From Bacteroidota bacterium (GTDB lineage Bacteria > Bacteroidota > Bacteroidia > B-17B0 > Aurantibacillaceae), in the NCBI GenBank assembly GCA_013816895.1, contig JACDDR010000006.1, positions 1 to 64,000 of the forward strand: DNA of 64,000 nucleotides, given 5' to 3'. A model generated the notes under the pieces. That model was not told where the DNA came from. It saw only the letters and a program-made list of their open reading frames with translations, and ran no database searches. The position numbers and the translations under genes were made by a program. Positions 46,906-54,866 of the stretch are shown piece after piece (within the stretch, counting starts at the first letter, position 1; each line of letters begins with the position of its first letter).

Positions 46906-47110
46906 GCGAAAAGGCTAACGAAAACCCGCGTGAGGGATGGAACGGCCTGTTTGAGCTCTTTTTTATTTGTCACGGCGCCTACGCTAACCGCGTGCGCTAA
47001 AGCTTTTGCGGTGGCGCAAGCTTCAGCGTCAAGGGCAAATAAAAAAAGCGAGTAGTGACAGCCCGGCCCCGCCGCCTCTTTGCGGGGACACGCCCAAAGA
47101 CCTATACTTT
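46906..47110. other. GC-rich structured intergenic element
   Basis: This part of the 317-nt pssA-purS gap is clearly richer in G and C than its neighbours. TTTTTTATTTG (46959-46969) pairs perfectly with CAAATAAAAAA (47036-47046) and encloses a hairpin at 46995-47028 (AAGCTTTTGCG against CGCAAGCTT with a bulge). A further hairpin CCCCGC/GCGGGG is at 47067-47087. Both strands have open reading frames through it, but neither has a start context or a recognisable domain. It could be a structured RNA or a repeat element. Confidence 0.6.
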
Positions 47111-47189
47111 TAAACATTTAGCTAACCTTGATGCATAAGTGCTTTGAACTTATTAAATTAGCACTTCCAAAAACACAAATTAAACACAA

Positions 47190-47444
47190 ATGAAATTTAT
47201 AGCTGATATTGATGTAATGCCGCTCAAGGCTTTACTTGACCCACAGGGGAAAGCAGTAACCGGTTCGATGAAAAACCTGGGTCTTCCTGAAATTGAAAAT
47301 GTTCGTATAGGCAAGCACATTACTCTTGAGATTGAAGCTGCCTCGGAAGCCGCTGCAAAAGCGAAAGTTGACGAAGCCTGTAAAAAACTGCTTTGCAACC
47401 AGATTATGGAAGGCTATGAAATTAAGCTCAGCGCCTCTAAATAG
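47190..47444 (+). CDS. purS: Phosphoribosylformylglycinamidine synthase subunit PurS
   Basis: An 84-residue small subunit of the three-part FGAM synthase (PurS-PurQ-PurL) of purine synthesis. The sequence KFIADIDVMPLKALLDPQGKAV, the central GLPEIENVRIGKHITLEIEA and the C-terminal KKLLCNQIMEGYEIK match PurS throughout. It is alone: purQ and the small purL are not in the window. It is followed by metK 69 nt later, which has its own promoter. The gap to metK holds the -33 TTTG right after the purS stop. Confidence 0.9.
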   Translation: MKFIADIDVMPLKALLDPQGKAVTGSMKNLGLPEIENVRIGKHITLEIEAASEAAAKAKVDEACKKLLCNQIMEGYEIKLSASK

Positions 47445-47475
47445 TTTGATTATTTCAAGCATTACACTACATTTG
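47445..47475 (+). promoter_or_regulatory. Promoter TTTG-N19-TACATTTG for metK
   Basis: TTTG at 47445-47448 and TACATTTG at 47468-47475 with 19 nt between them match the Bacteroidota promoter exactly; this is the same spacing as at 4135-4165. The leader to the ATG at 47514 is about 35 nt, too short for a SAM riboswitch. Confidence 0.8.
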
Positions 47476-47513
47476 AAATCACAATTTAAAAAAACACAAA
47501 TCTAACCTCCAAC

Positions 47514-48767
47514 ATGGGATATTTATTCACCTCAGAATCGGTGTCAGAAGGACACCCGGACAAAGTAGCCGATCAGATCTCGGACGCACTCATTGATAAT
47601 TTTTTAGCATTTGATCCTAACAGTAAAGTTGCCTGTGAAACTCTTGTAACTACCGGACAGGTTATTCTTGCAGGTGAAGTAAAATCAAAGGCATATCTGG
47701 ACGTGCAGGAAATTGCACGTGAAGTGATTCGTAAAATTGGTTACACGAAATCGGAATATATGTTTGAGGCTAACTCCTGCGGTATTCTTTCTGCAATACA
47801 TGAGCAATCAGCAGATATTAACCAGGGCGTTGATAAAAAGAAAAAAGAAGAGCAGGGTGCCGGTGACCAGGGCATGATGTTTGGTTACGCCACTAACGAA
47901 ACGGCCAACTACATGCCATTAGCGCTCGACCTTGCACATGGTATTTTAATTGAGCTTGCAGCGTTACGCCGCGAGAATAAAGAAATAAAATATCTTCGTC
48001 CGGATGCAAAATCGCAGGTAACCTTAGAATACAGCGATGATAATGTTCCTGTACGTATTGATGCGATTGTGGTTTCAACGCAGCACGATGATTTTGATGA
48101 TGAGCCGAAGATGCTCGCAAAAATTAAAAAGGATATTGTAGGAATTTTAATTCCGCGCGTAAAAAAGAAATATCCTAAATACGCTCATTTATTCAACAAT
48201 AAGATCGCTTATCATATTAACCCAACTGGCAAGTTCGTAATTGGCGGTCCGCATGGCGACACGGGTTTAACAGGCCGTAAAATTATTGTGGATACTTATG
48301 GTGGAAAAGGCGCTCACGGTGGTGGGGCATTTTCAGGAAAAGATCCGAGCAAGGTTGATCGTTCAGCAGCTTATGCTACACGTCACATTGCAAAAAATCT
48401 GGTAGCTGCAGGTGTTTGTTCTGAAGTACTGGTTCAGGTTTCTTACGCGATTGGCGTTGCACAGCCAATGGGAATTTTTATTGATACTTACGGAACCGCG
48501 AAAGTGAAAATGACCGATGGTCAGATCGCTAAAATTGTGGAGAGTGTGTTTGATATGCGCCCTTACTTTATTGAGCAGCGTTTTAAATTACGCACGCCAA
48601 TGTACAGCGAAACTGCAGCATACGGACACATGGGTCGCAAGAATGAAATTGTAACAAAAACGTTTAAAGCGCCGGATGGCAAAACAAAAACCATGAAGGT
48701 AGAATTGTTTACCTGGGAGAAGCTTGATTACGTAGCCAAGGTGAAGGCCGCGTTTAAGATGAAATAA
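47514..48767 (+). CDS. metK: S-adenosylmethionine synthase
   Basis: A 417-residue enzyme that makes S-adenosylmethionine from methionine and [16 protein letters not shown] is the N-terminal ATP/Mg site, [12 protein letters not shown] is the flexible gating loop region, and [18 protein letters not shown] is the third conserved block with the catalytic Lys. The length is at the long end of the bacterial range. It has its own promoter and a strong terminator, so it is a single-gene unit. Confidence 0.97.
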   Translation: MGYLFTSESVSEGHPDKVADQISDALIDNFLAFDPNSKVACETLVTTGQVILAGEVKSKAYLDVQEIAREVIRKIGYTKSEYMFEANSCGILSAIHEQSADINQGVDKKKKEEQGAGDQGMMFGYATNETANYMPLALDLAHGILIELAALRRENKEIKYLRPDAKSQVTLEYSDDNVPVRIDAIVVSTQHDDFDDEPKMLAKIKKDIVGILIPRVKKKYPKYAHLFNNKIAYHINPTGKFVIGGPHGDTGLTGRKIIVDTYGGKGAHGGGAFSGKDPSKVDRSAAYATRHIAKNLVAAGVCSEVLVQVSYAIGVAQPMGIFIDTYGTAKVKMTDGQIAKIVESVFDMRPYFIEQRFKLRTPMYSETAAYGHMGRKNEIVTKTFKAPDGKTKTMKVELFTWEKLDYVAKVKAAFKMK

Positions 48768-48787
48768 TAAAATGCGAATGTAAATTC

Positions 48788-48820
48788 AAAAGCCGCTTCC
48801 TTAATGGAGGCGGCTTTTTT
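48788..48820 (+). terminator. Terminator after metK
   Basis: AAAAGCCGC-TCC pairs with GGA-GCGGCTTTT (one G-T wobble), 5-nt loop, T-run after. It lies about 20 nt past the stop. Confidence 0.9.
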
Positions 48821-48986
48821 GTTTAAAGGTATTAGGTTACTTAACTGCAAATTCAACTTAAATAAAGTTATTAAGGAAGAAGAGGCATGTTATTATTTAC
48901 ATGCATAGAAATTAGTGCGGAGTTTTTTTATTCATGGGCCTTTGTAAGACTTTTTTCTATTGCGTAGGGTTTTTGATCCTGTTTCA

Positions 48987-50321
48987 TTAATCTCTTCCTA
49001 AAATCTTATGAATGTATTTTTCGGTTGGGAGGAGTGACTGCTGGATTCTTTTAGCATACCGGATGCTGTCAAGGATATCTTTTTGTTTTTCGTCGACTTC
49101 TTTTTTTTGTTTTTTAATAATTTCGTTTTTGAGTAACAACTCTTTATTAGCTTTTTGCTTTTGCTTAAAGCTTTTTAATATTACAACAAACAAGATACAC
49201 ATCAGAGCTAACCCCGTTAAAACAGCAGTTAATATAAGGCTTTGCCGTTTTTCTTTTTCCTCCCTTATAATTTCCTTCTCTTTTTCCTTAAGAACACGCG
49301 CCTGTTCTTTTTTGTCGTTATCGAACTCAGACTGTAGGAGGGATACCTGTTCGGAAGATCGCTGATTTACGAGACTATCGCGGTAAGCAACATGTAATTT
49401 AAAATGTTGAAACGCAGCAGGAAAATTACCTTGCGAACTATCAAGTGTGGTTAGAACCTTATAAATGTCTTTTTGATGTTCTTTAGTACCGATTTGTTTG
49501 GAAAGCGCAAGGCCGGCATTAAGAAACTTTAACGCCTCTCTGGGTTTTTTAAGTTTAACGTATAGAGAACCAAGAAATTTATTGGCTTCAATGGTTTGTT
49601 CCTTTGATCCAAGGCCACTGCTTATGACAAGGCATAGGTGGTAGTTATCAAGTGCCCATTTGTAATTCTTATTCTTTTCGTTTATTAAACCAATATAATT
49701 GTAGGCGTCAGCGAGACCAAGCATGTTTTTAGTATGAATGTATATAAGTAATGCGCTATTCTGATATTCAAGTGCGTTTGTGTAATCGCCCATTTCAAAG
49801 TAAATCTGTCCTATGTGACTGTTTACTTTTGCAATGTTGGCTGAGTCCTTAAGGGTTTCCGAAATTTTTTTCGATCTTAATTTGTAATCAAGGGCTAATT
49901 TCTTATTGCCCATAAAATTATAAATAGAGCCTATCCCAAGTAATGATCGGGCGATTCCTCTAAGATCATTTATATGTTCTCTGATTTTTAGTGCTGTAAA
50001 ATGATTTTTTAACGCTTCAGGATAATCACCTTGGTACCTTTGAATAATAGCCAGATTATTTAAGGCGTTTGCCTTTTGTTTAAGATAAAATTTTTTTTCA
50101 ATGTCGTTTGAATAAGCTGATTTTTTATTAATTAACTCAAAGGTTGAATCGTTGTATTTTTTTGCGGGAAGATAGTTGCCAATGTACCATTGATGTTCGC
50201 ACAATATATTTAAAAGAATTATTTTAGACGTATCAGAAGGTGTATTCTTAAGAAGGTTTGAAAGAGAATCATTAATATTTTGTTGCGCCGGAAGGGTAAA
50301 GCCGATTACGCATAAAAGCAA
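48987..50321 (-). CDS. TPR membrane protein ending where a SpoIIE domain usually begins
   Basis: A 444-residue exported membrane protein. After an N-terminal hydrophobic segment (MLLCVIGFTLPAQQ) there are about six TPR repeats (residues ~60-300; for example LNNLAIIQRYQGDYPEALKNH and YNYIGLINEKNKNYKWALDNYH). One membrane helix follows (~365-385), then a coiled coil ending DSIRYAKRIQQSLLPTEKYIHK. In related proteins this phrase leads into a SpoIIE phosphatase; here the chain stops eight or so residues later. I looked past the stop and saw no phosphatase remnant in any frame, so this appears to be a naturally phosphatase-less member. It may bind signalling partners. Confidence 0.8.
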   Translation of the reverse strand: MLLCVIGFTLPAQQNINDSLSNLLKNTPSDTSKIILLNILCEHQWYIGNYLPAKKYNDSTFELINKKSAYSNDIEKKFYLKQKANALNNLAIIQRYQGDYPEALKNHFTALKIREHINDLRGIARSLLGIGSIYNFMGNKKLALDYKLRSKKISETLKDSANIAKVNSHIGQIYFEMGDYTNALEYQNSALLIYIHTKNMLGLADAYNYIGLINEKNKNYKWALDNYHLCLVISSGLGSKEQTIEANKFLGSLYVKLKKPREALKFLNAGLALSKQIGTKEHQKDIYKVLTTLDSSQGNFPAAFQHFKLHVAYRDSLVNQRSSEQVSLLQSEFDNDKKEQARVLKEKEKEIIREEKEKRQSLILTAVLTGLALMCILFVVILKSFKQKQKANKELLLKNEIIKKQKKEVDEKQKDILDSIRYAKRIQQSLLPTEKYIHKILGRD

Positions 50322-50368
50322 AATATATTTTACACGTGTTATCAGGTGGATATCGCTAAATAAAATTA

Positions 50369-50773
50369 TTATCTGGCCCGCATTTTATTTCCTTTTGGAT
50401 CGTGTGTTACTACCGCTAATCCAAGCTTTTCCATAAGCGGTGGAATATACATTCCAAATCTTCCCCGTAGTCCTTTTTTTAAACCGTACCAGCCACTCAC
50501 CGGATTTTTTTCTGATCTGCCCCAGGCTTCAACAGTGCCTTCTTTAGCAGGCTTTTGTTCATCGGCACTGCCGAGCTCCATCCAGTCACCATGTTTCTTA
50601 AGCATCGTGTGCAGGTCTTTAAGGCAGCTCGCGTCATAAATAAGTGTAGTTTTTCCAACTACACAAAAAATTACTTCCTTTCCGTCTTTTACATCTTTAT
50701 ACATTTCATAATCGGATGTTAGTGGCGGGGTTTTTAATTTCCACGGTTTTTCTTTTGTTCCTTCGGTAGGCAT
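50369..50773 (-). CDS. Conserved hypothetical protein, 134 residues
   Basis: I do not recognise this family with confidence. It is soluble, with no signal peptide or membrane helix. Notable features are a tryptophan-rich, charged body (WKLKTPPLTSDYEMYKD, EAWGRSEKNPVSGWYGLKKG, RGRFGMYIPPLMEKLG). It begins 6 nt after the stop of the lipoprotein gene and so is almost certainly in the same leftward operon with the phosphohexomutase and cyclophilin genes. Confidence 0.7.
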   Translation of the reverse strand: MPTEGTKEKPWKLKTPPLTSDYEMYKDVKDGKEVIFCVVGKTTLIYDASCLKDLHTMLKKHGDWMELGSADEQKPAKEGTVEAWGRSEKNPVSGWYGLKKGLRGRFGMYIPPLMEKLGLAVVTHDPKGNKMRAR

Positions 50774-50779
50774 GTGTTA

Positions 50780-51289
50780 TTATTTTACGTAAAATTTAAA
50801 TGACCCGCTAACATAGTTGGTAGAGTTTTTATCCCAGATCTTAAACTTCACAACAAAGTAATCGTAGAGTTTATCGATTTTAGTGATGATGGCGGAAAGC
50901 GTTAAAAATTTAGCGTCTTTGATGCTTACACCCGTTGAGTCGTAAGAGGCGAAAAGATCTTTTTCATTTAAAGCAACTTCACCGGTGTTGGTCTCTATCA
51001 CTTCCGAGGCACCGGGAAAAACCTTGCCATCTCTTTCTTTAAAACCATCGCCTAAAATAAGACGCATCAGTATTTTTTTACCAACAGTAGTTTCGTTATT
51101 CTGCGGTACCAGTGTTCCGTCTTCAAACAATAAAAACGCCTGCTCTACTTTTAATCCGTGTTCTTCCAGCTGAATGTTATTCCTGATTTTCGAATCGGTA
51201 CCCACTTTAACTTCAACACCGTTATCATCTTTGTTTACATTTACACAAGCAGCTAAGGCGAGTAGGGGAATGAAGAGTAGTTTTTTCAT
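50780..51289 (-). CDS. Predicted lipoprotein, unknown function
   Basis: A 169-residue protein with a lipoprotein signal peptide (MKKLLFIPLLALAAC; lipobox LAAC). The mature part is beta-rich (EQAFLLFEDGTLVPQNN, ILMRLILGDGFKERDGKV, KLYDYFVVKFKIWDK). I do not recognise a named family. It begins 15 nt past the phosphohexomutase gene stop and is in the same operon as the cyclophilin and small protein genes, which may point to an envelope role but gives no function. Confidence 0.75.
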   Translation of the reverse strand: MKKLLFIPLLALAACVNVNKDDNGVEVKVGTDSKIRNNIQLEEHGLKVEQAFLLFEDGTLVPQNNETTVGKKILMRLILGDGFKERDGKVFPGASEVIETNTGEVALNEKDLFASYDSTGVSIKDAKFLTLSAIITKIDKLYDYFVVKFKIWDKNSTNYVSGSFKFYVK

Positions 51290-51304
51290 TTTTTATTTAA
51301 ATTA

Positions 51305-52711
51305 TTAACCCAACAGAACTTTTTTTGTTTCGGCGAGAATCTCATCTGTAATTGCTTTGTTGGCTCCTTCCGCGTAGGTGCGCAATACAGGCTCTGTACC
51401 GCTCGCGCGAATCATCATCCAGGTATTGTCATCAAAAAAGAATTTCCATCCGTCAAGGTCATCAATGCGCTGCACTTTATATTTTCCGAATTCTTTATAA
51501 ACGCCGGCTTTACAATTCTCCAGCACTTTATTTTTAATAGATTCATCGATATACAAATCATTACGCTCAAACCAGAATGTGCCGGTGATATCGTACACTT
51601 CCTGTATCAGTTCCTTAAGACTCTTTCCGGTTTTTGCCATAAATTCCCAAATGGTAAGTCCCATCCAAATGCCATCGCGTTCAGGAATATGTCCTTTGAT
51701 AGCAATGCCGCCACTTTCTTCGCCACCCACCAAAACATCTTCGGCTACCATAATTGCGCAAATGTATTTAAAGCCAATTTTTACAACATCTAAGGGCAGG
51801 TTATAATGCTTGCACATATTGTTAATTTTAACCGTTGTGCTGAACGCAGTTGCTACTTTTCCTGTCTGACCTTTATACTTTACGAGATAATGGATGAGTA
51901 ATAAAATGATGTGATGTGAGTCAACAAAATTCCCTTCGTTGTCGTAAAGACCAATTCTATCGGCATCGCCATCAGTAACCAGACCGCAGGAGATATTTTT
52001 TTTATCCTTAATAAAATTGCTGAACTCCGTAAGATTTTTATGTATGGGTTCGGGCGCCTGACCATGGAACCCCGGATTATGATCGCAATGCAAATGATAA
52101 ATATCAGGAAAAAGTTTTTTCATTACACGTTGTCCTGCTCCAAACATGCTATCGTAAGCCAGATTCATTTTAGAATTTTTGATGGCGTTAAGATCAAAGC
52201 TGCTTTCCACATGTTTGATGTACATGTCTTCAAGATCAATCATTTCAAGCAGACCTTTGCTTTCTGCTTCCTTAAGATTTACTGCGTTAAAATCCACAGT
52301 ATATTTTTCTGGAATAATATCTTCTATGTCCTGAACTTTTTCAGGACCAAGCGGACCGCCGTAATGAGCCTTTATCTTATACCCGTTGTAAGAAGCCGGA
52401 TTATGCGAAGCGGTGATGATTATTCCAAGGCTGGTTTTTAAACGTACAGCGCCAAGGGAGATCATTGGAGTGCTGATGAAACCTTTGGCTAAAAAAACTT
52501 TTATGCCATGAGCGATAAAAACCTTCGCGGTTGTTTCGGCAAAAAGTTCTCCGGCAAAGCGGCAATCATGGCCAACCACAACACTTGCATTTTTGTTGTT
52601 TTTCAAAAGCCATTTTGCTGTGGCTTCTGTAACGCGTGCTACATTGTCAACTGTAAAGTCCTGAGCTATTATCGCGCGCCAGCCATCGGTTCCAAATTTT
52701 ATCTTTGTCAT
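51305..52711 (-). CDS. Phosphoglucomutase/phosphomannomutase
   Basis: A 468-residue alpha-D-phosphohexomutase. The phosphoserine loop is TASHNPASYNGYKIK, the metal loop is DGDADRIGL, the sugar-specific loop is GGEESGG, and the phosphate-binding loop is RASGTEPVLRTYAEG. It interconverts hexose 1- and 6-phosphates (glucose or mannose, perhaps both) for glycan and envelope precursors. It is in a leftward operon with the cyclophilin gene 35 nt before and the lipoprotein gene 15 nt after. Glucose versus mannose use is not decided by sequence alone. Confidence 0.93.
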   Translation of the reverse strand: MTKIKFGTDGWRAIIAQDFTVDNVARVTEATAKWLLKNNKNASVVVGHDCRFAGELFAETTAKVFIAHGIKVFLAKGFISTPMISLGAVRLKTSLGIIITASHNPASYNGYKIKAHYGGPLGPEKVQDIEDIIPEKYTVDFNAVNLKEAESKGLLEMIDLEDMYIKHVESSFDLNAIKNSKMNLAYDSMFGAGQRVMKKLFPDIYHLHCDHNPGFHGQAPEPIHKNLTEFSNFIKDKKNISCGLVTDGDADRIGLYDNEGNFVDSHHIILLLIHYLVKYKGQTGKVATAFSTTVKINNMCKHYNLPLDVVKIGFKYICAIMVAEDVLVGGEESGGIAIKGHIPERDGIWMGLTIWEFMAKTGKSLKELIQEVYDITGTFWFERNDLYIDESIKNKVLENCKAGVYKEFGKYKVQRIDDLDGWKFFFDDNTWMMIRASGTEPVLRTYAEGANKAITDEILAETKKVLLG

Positions 52712-52746
52712 AGGTTTTAATAAGAGGTTAAAAGTAAATAAAATAT

Positions 52747-53574
52747 TTATTCCAGCACTGTAACTTTCATGCGAATATCTTCAAGTGGCCGGTCGCGTTT
52801 ATCGGTTTTAACTCCTGCTATTTTATCAATAAGTTCAAGGCCTTCAATCACTTCTCCAAACACAGTGTAAGTTCCATCAAGGTGTGGCGTTCCGCCAATG
52901 CCTGTATAAGCTTTTACCTGTGTTTCGTTAAATTTGTATTCAGGCGTTTTTAAGTGTTCAGTTTGAATAGTGGTTTCTATTTGTTTATTTATCCATTCTG
53001 CACTGTCAGTTTTACTTTCAGTTTTGAGCCGGCTATAGGTTTGTTTTAGTTTTTTGCCCTGTTCCGTTTTCATAAAAGCGCGCGCACAATTGGTAAAATG
53101 CGTTTTGTTAATGCGTTCTTCGTATTTTTTCAGGTCTTCCAGGGTTCTTTTATTACCCATAACAATATAAAACTGAGAGGCACTGGATTCAAATTTGGGG
53201 TTAACATCATCGCCTTCTCTTGCCGCCGCCAGGGCTCCTTTTCTATGAATAAGTTTAGTGTTTAGTTCGGCAGGAACGGTATAGCCAATATCGCCATGAC
53301 CAAGGGAATCACCTGGTTTGGCGTTCCTGCTAAGCGCATCGCCACCCTGGATCATAAAATTGTTAATGACACGGTGAAACAACAAGGAGTCAAAGAACTT
53401 TTGTCTGGCAAGTTTGAGGAAATTAGCCTTATGCAGCGGGGTTTCTTCATATAATTTGAGTTTTATTTTGCCGTAAACAGTTTCAATAATAACGGTTTCT
53501 TTACTCAGTGTCTGGCCCTGTAGGCTCATTCCCAAGGCGCTTACACAAAATAATAAGCCTAATAACGTATTCAT
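52747..53574 (-). CDS. Exported cyclophilin-type peptidyl-prolyl isomerase
   Basis: A 275-residue periplasmic or exported isomerase. The signal peptide is MNTLLGLLFCVSALGMSLQG. The cyclophilin core begins VIIETVYGKIKLKLYEETP and has FHRVINNFMIQGGD with the catalytic Arg; SQFYIVMG and GTYTVFGEVIEGLELIDKI complete it. An insertion of about 75 residues (~150-225, lysine-rich) lies inside the core, as in other Bacteroidota members. It is the first gene of the leftward operon and shares a 41-nt divergent promoter region with the next gene. Confidence 0.93.
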   Translation of the reverse strand: MNTLLGLLFCVSALGMSLQGQTLSKETVIIETVYGKIKLKLYEETPLHKANFLKLARQKFFDSLLFHRVINNFMIQGGDALSRNAKPGDSLGHGDIGYTVPAELNTKLIHRKGALAAAREGDDVNPKFESSASQFYIVMGNKRTLEDLKKYEERINKTHFTNCARAFMKTEQGKKLKQTYSRLKTESKTDSAEWINKQIETTIQTEHLKTPEYKFNETQVKAYTGIGGTPHLDGTYTVFGEVIEGLELIDKIAGVKTDKRDRPLEDIRMKVTVLE

Positions 53575-53579
53575 ATTAA

Positions 53580-53587
53580 CAAATTTA
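53580..53587 (-). promoter_or_regulatory. -7 element TAAATTTG of the cyclophilin operon
   Basis: Exact TAnnTTTG on the minus strand, ending 5 nt before the ATG at 53574. A TTGG (53613-53610) lies 22 nt upstream. It is separated from the opposite-strand -7 element by a single base. Confidence 0.7.
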
Positions 53588-53588
53588 C

Positions 53589-53596
53589 TATATTTG
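53589..53596 (+). promoter_or_regulatory. -7 element TATATTTG of the lipoprotein gene at 53616
   Basis: Exact TAnnTTTG on the plus strand, 19 nt before the ATG at 53616, directly back to back with the leftward -7 at 53580-53587. Confidence 0.7.
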
Positions 53597-53615
53597 TTAA
53601 GCTAATATACCAATT

Positions 53616-53981
53616 ATGAAAGCTTTAATTATTTTAGTTGCAGGGTTTTTTCTCTCGTGTTTTCTTTTAACCGGCACATCCTGTCAGAAAAATACTGACT
53701 GTAAAGCAACCATTAATTGCGTTGACAGCTCAGGCGTTGTAAGCAACGCAAACGTTTTACTGTACGCTACTATTAAAACTTCCAAGGGAGGCACTGTTAC
53801 CGCCGATCTTAAAGCAAATGGCACATCTGATGAAAGCGGAACCGTGAGATTCACCTTTAAACTGCCTGCTATTTACGATATTAAGGCAACCAAAATTGTT
53901 GGAACAAGAACATTGACCGGAACCGGCATCATCAAGCTTGAAGAAGGCAAGGGCACTGAAAAAACAGTCACTTTAAAATAA
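53616..53981 (+). CDS. Small predicted lipoprotein with Ig-like fold
   Basis: A 121-residue protein with a lipoprotein-type N-terminus (LIILVAGFFLSCFLLTGTSC). Residues ~30-115 follow the layout of bacterial Ig-like or carboxypeptidase-regulatory domains (CVDSSGVVSNANVLLYATI, SDESGTVRFTFKLPAIYDIKAT, TGTGIIKLEEGKG). Function is unknown. It is a single-gene unit between its promoter at 53589 and the terminator at 54011. Confidence 0.78.
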   Translation: MKALIILVAGFFLSCFLLTGTSCQKNTDCKATINCVDSSGVVSNANVLLYATIKTSKGGTVTADLKANGTSDESGTVRFTFKLPAIYDIKATKIVGTRTLTGTGIIKLEEGKGTEKTVTLK

Positions 53982-54010
53982 TTCGAAAAATAACCCAAAT
54001 CGCGGTATTT

Positions 54011-54045
54011 AAGCCATTCTAAAAAAGAATGGCTTTTGTTTTTTT
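54011..54045 (+). terminator. Terminator after the gene at 53616
   Basis: AAGCCATTCT and AGAATGGCTT form a 10-bp perfect stem with a 5-nt loop, followed by TTGTTTTTTT. Confidence 0.9.
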
Positions 54046-54086
54046 ATTTAAATATAATCTTTACTTTAGCCAATCATAAAATAAAA

Positions 54087-54770
54087 TTGGTCAACCTCCG
54101 CCTTATATTTCGCGCTTTCCTGTTAATCCAAATTGCATTAATTTTTTCCTTCTGCGGTGGCGGAGTAAAAAAAGGTGGAAATGAAGAAGGAACCATAGAG
54201 TTTGATACCAAAGCGGTTGATGAACAGCATCCTCTTTATGGCCTGGCGCCAAGTTCGGCCACTCTCAAATACAAGGGCGATAAATTTGTAATGGAAATGA
54301 GTACAATGGGTATGTTTAATACCGCAATCATTGGCGATTTAAAATCAAAAACCGTTGCGCAAACCGTTAAATTCATGGATATTAAACAAGCCTGTATTGA
54401 AAACGAAAAAGATGTTGCAATGGATAATAAGGATTACGAACTTAAAATAGAAGAAACCAAGGAAACAAAAAAAATAGCCGGGCATAAATGTCATAAACTG
54501 AAAGTGACTATGGCTAATGACCCCAACTTAAAATTTGATGCGTGGTACACAAAGGAACTCGGAATGGAAAACTGTAATGCCTTAAATCCTTATCACGAAG
54601 TAAAAGGCGTTTTAATGGATTACCGGGCAAAAAAGATGGGATTAGAAATGCATTTTGTAGCCAAGTCTGTTAACCAGAATGAGGTGCCTGATAATGCTTT
54701 TGAGATTCCGGCTTCCTTAAAAATAGTCTCAAAAGAAGAAATGAAGAAGTTTTTCGACAACCTTCAGTAA
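54087..54770 (+). CDS. DUF4412-like exported protein (TTG start)
   Basis: A 227-residue exported protein. I choose TTG at 54087, giving VNLRLIFRAFLLIQIALIFSFC, a lipoprotein-like N-terminus; the frame open from 54036 would start inside the preceding terminator. The mature body resembles DUF4412: ATLKYKGDKFVMEMSTMGMF, KKIAGHKCHKLKVTM, DAWYTKELGMENCN and the VPDNAFEIPASLKIVS end. A similar protein is encoded next at 54867. They may be envelope or stress proteins; function is not known. Confidence 0.75.
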   Translation: MVNLRLIFRAFLLIQIALIFSFCGGGVKKGGNEEGTIEFDTKAVDEQHPLYGLAPSSATLKYKGDKFVMEMSTMGMFNTAIIGDLKSKTVAQTVKFMDIKQACIENEKDVAMDNKDYELKIEETKETKKIAGHKCHKLKVTMANDPNLKFDAWYTKELGMENCNALNPYHEVKGVLMDYRAKKMGLEMHFVAKSVNQNEVPDNAFEIPASLKIVSKEEMKKFFDNLQ

Positions 54771-54827
54771 AATCAACCGTCTATCCATTTTACTTATTTT
54801 AACACAGTATAATCTTTATCTTGGCAT

Positions 54828-54835
54828 TATATTTG
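54828..54835 (+). promoter_or_regulatory. -7 element TATATTTG of the gene at 54867
   Basis: Exact TAnnTTTG, 31 nt before the ATG at 54867, with no well-spaced TTTG upstream. Confidence 0.55.
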
Positions 54836-54866
54836 GACTTCTTAATCAAATTTAAAAACTAATCGA

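Noticed and set aside
46887-47117. A 76-codon open frame on the minus strand in the GC-rich element
   Set aside because: It lies in a foldable intergenic element, has no promoter or recognisable domain, and the opposite strand is equally open, so it is probably not a gene.
47445-47513. A SAM riboswitch upstream of metK
   Set aside because: The leader is about 35 nt after a good promoter, too short for any known SAM riboswitch, and no such pattern is visible.
48987-50321. A frameshifted SpoIIE phosphatase
   Set aside because: No phosphatase-like sequence follows the stop in any frame, so this is not a frameshift product.
54036-54087. TTG at 54036 as the start of the DUF4412-like gene
   Set aside because: It sits in the T-run of the preceding terminator; the TTG at 54087 gives a better export signal.
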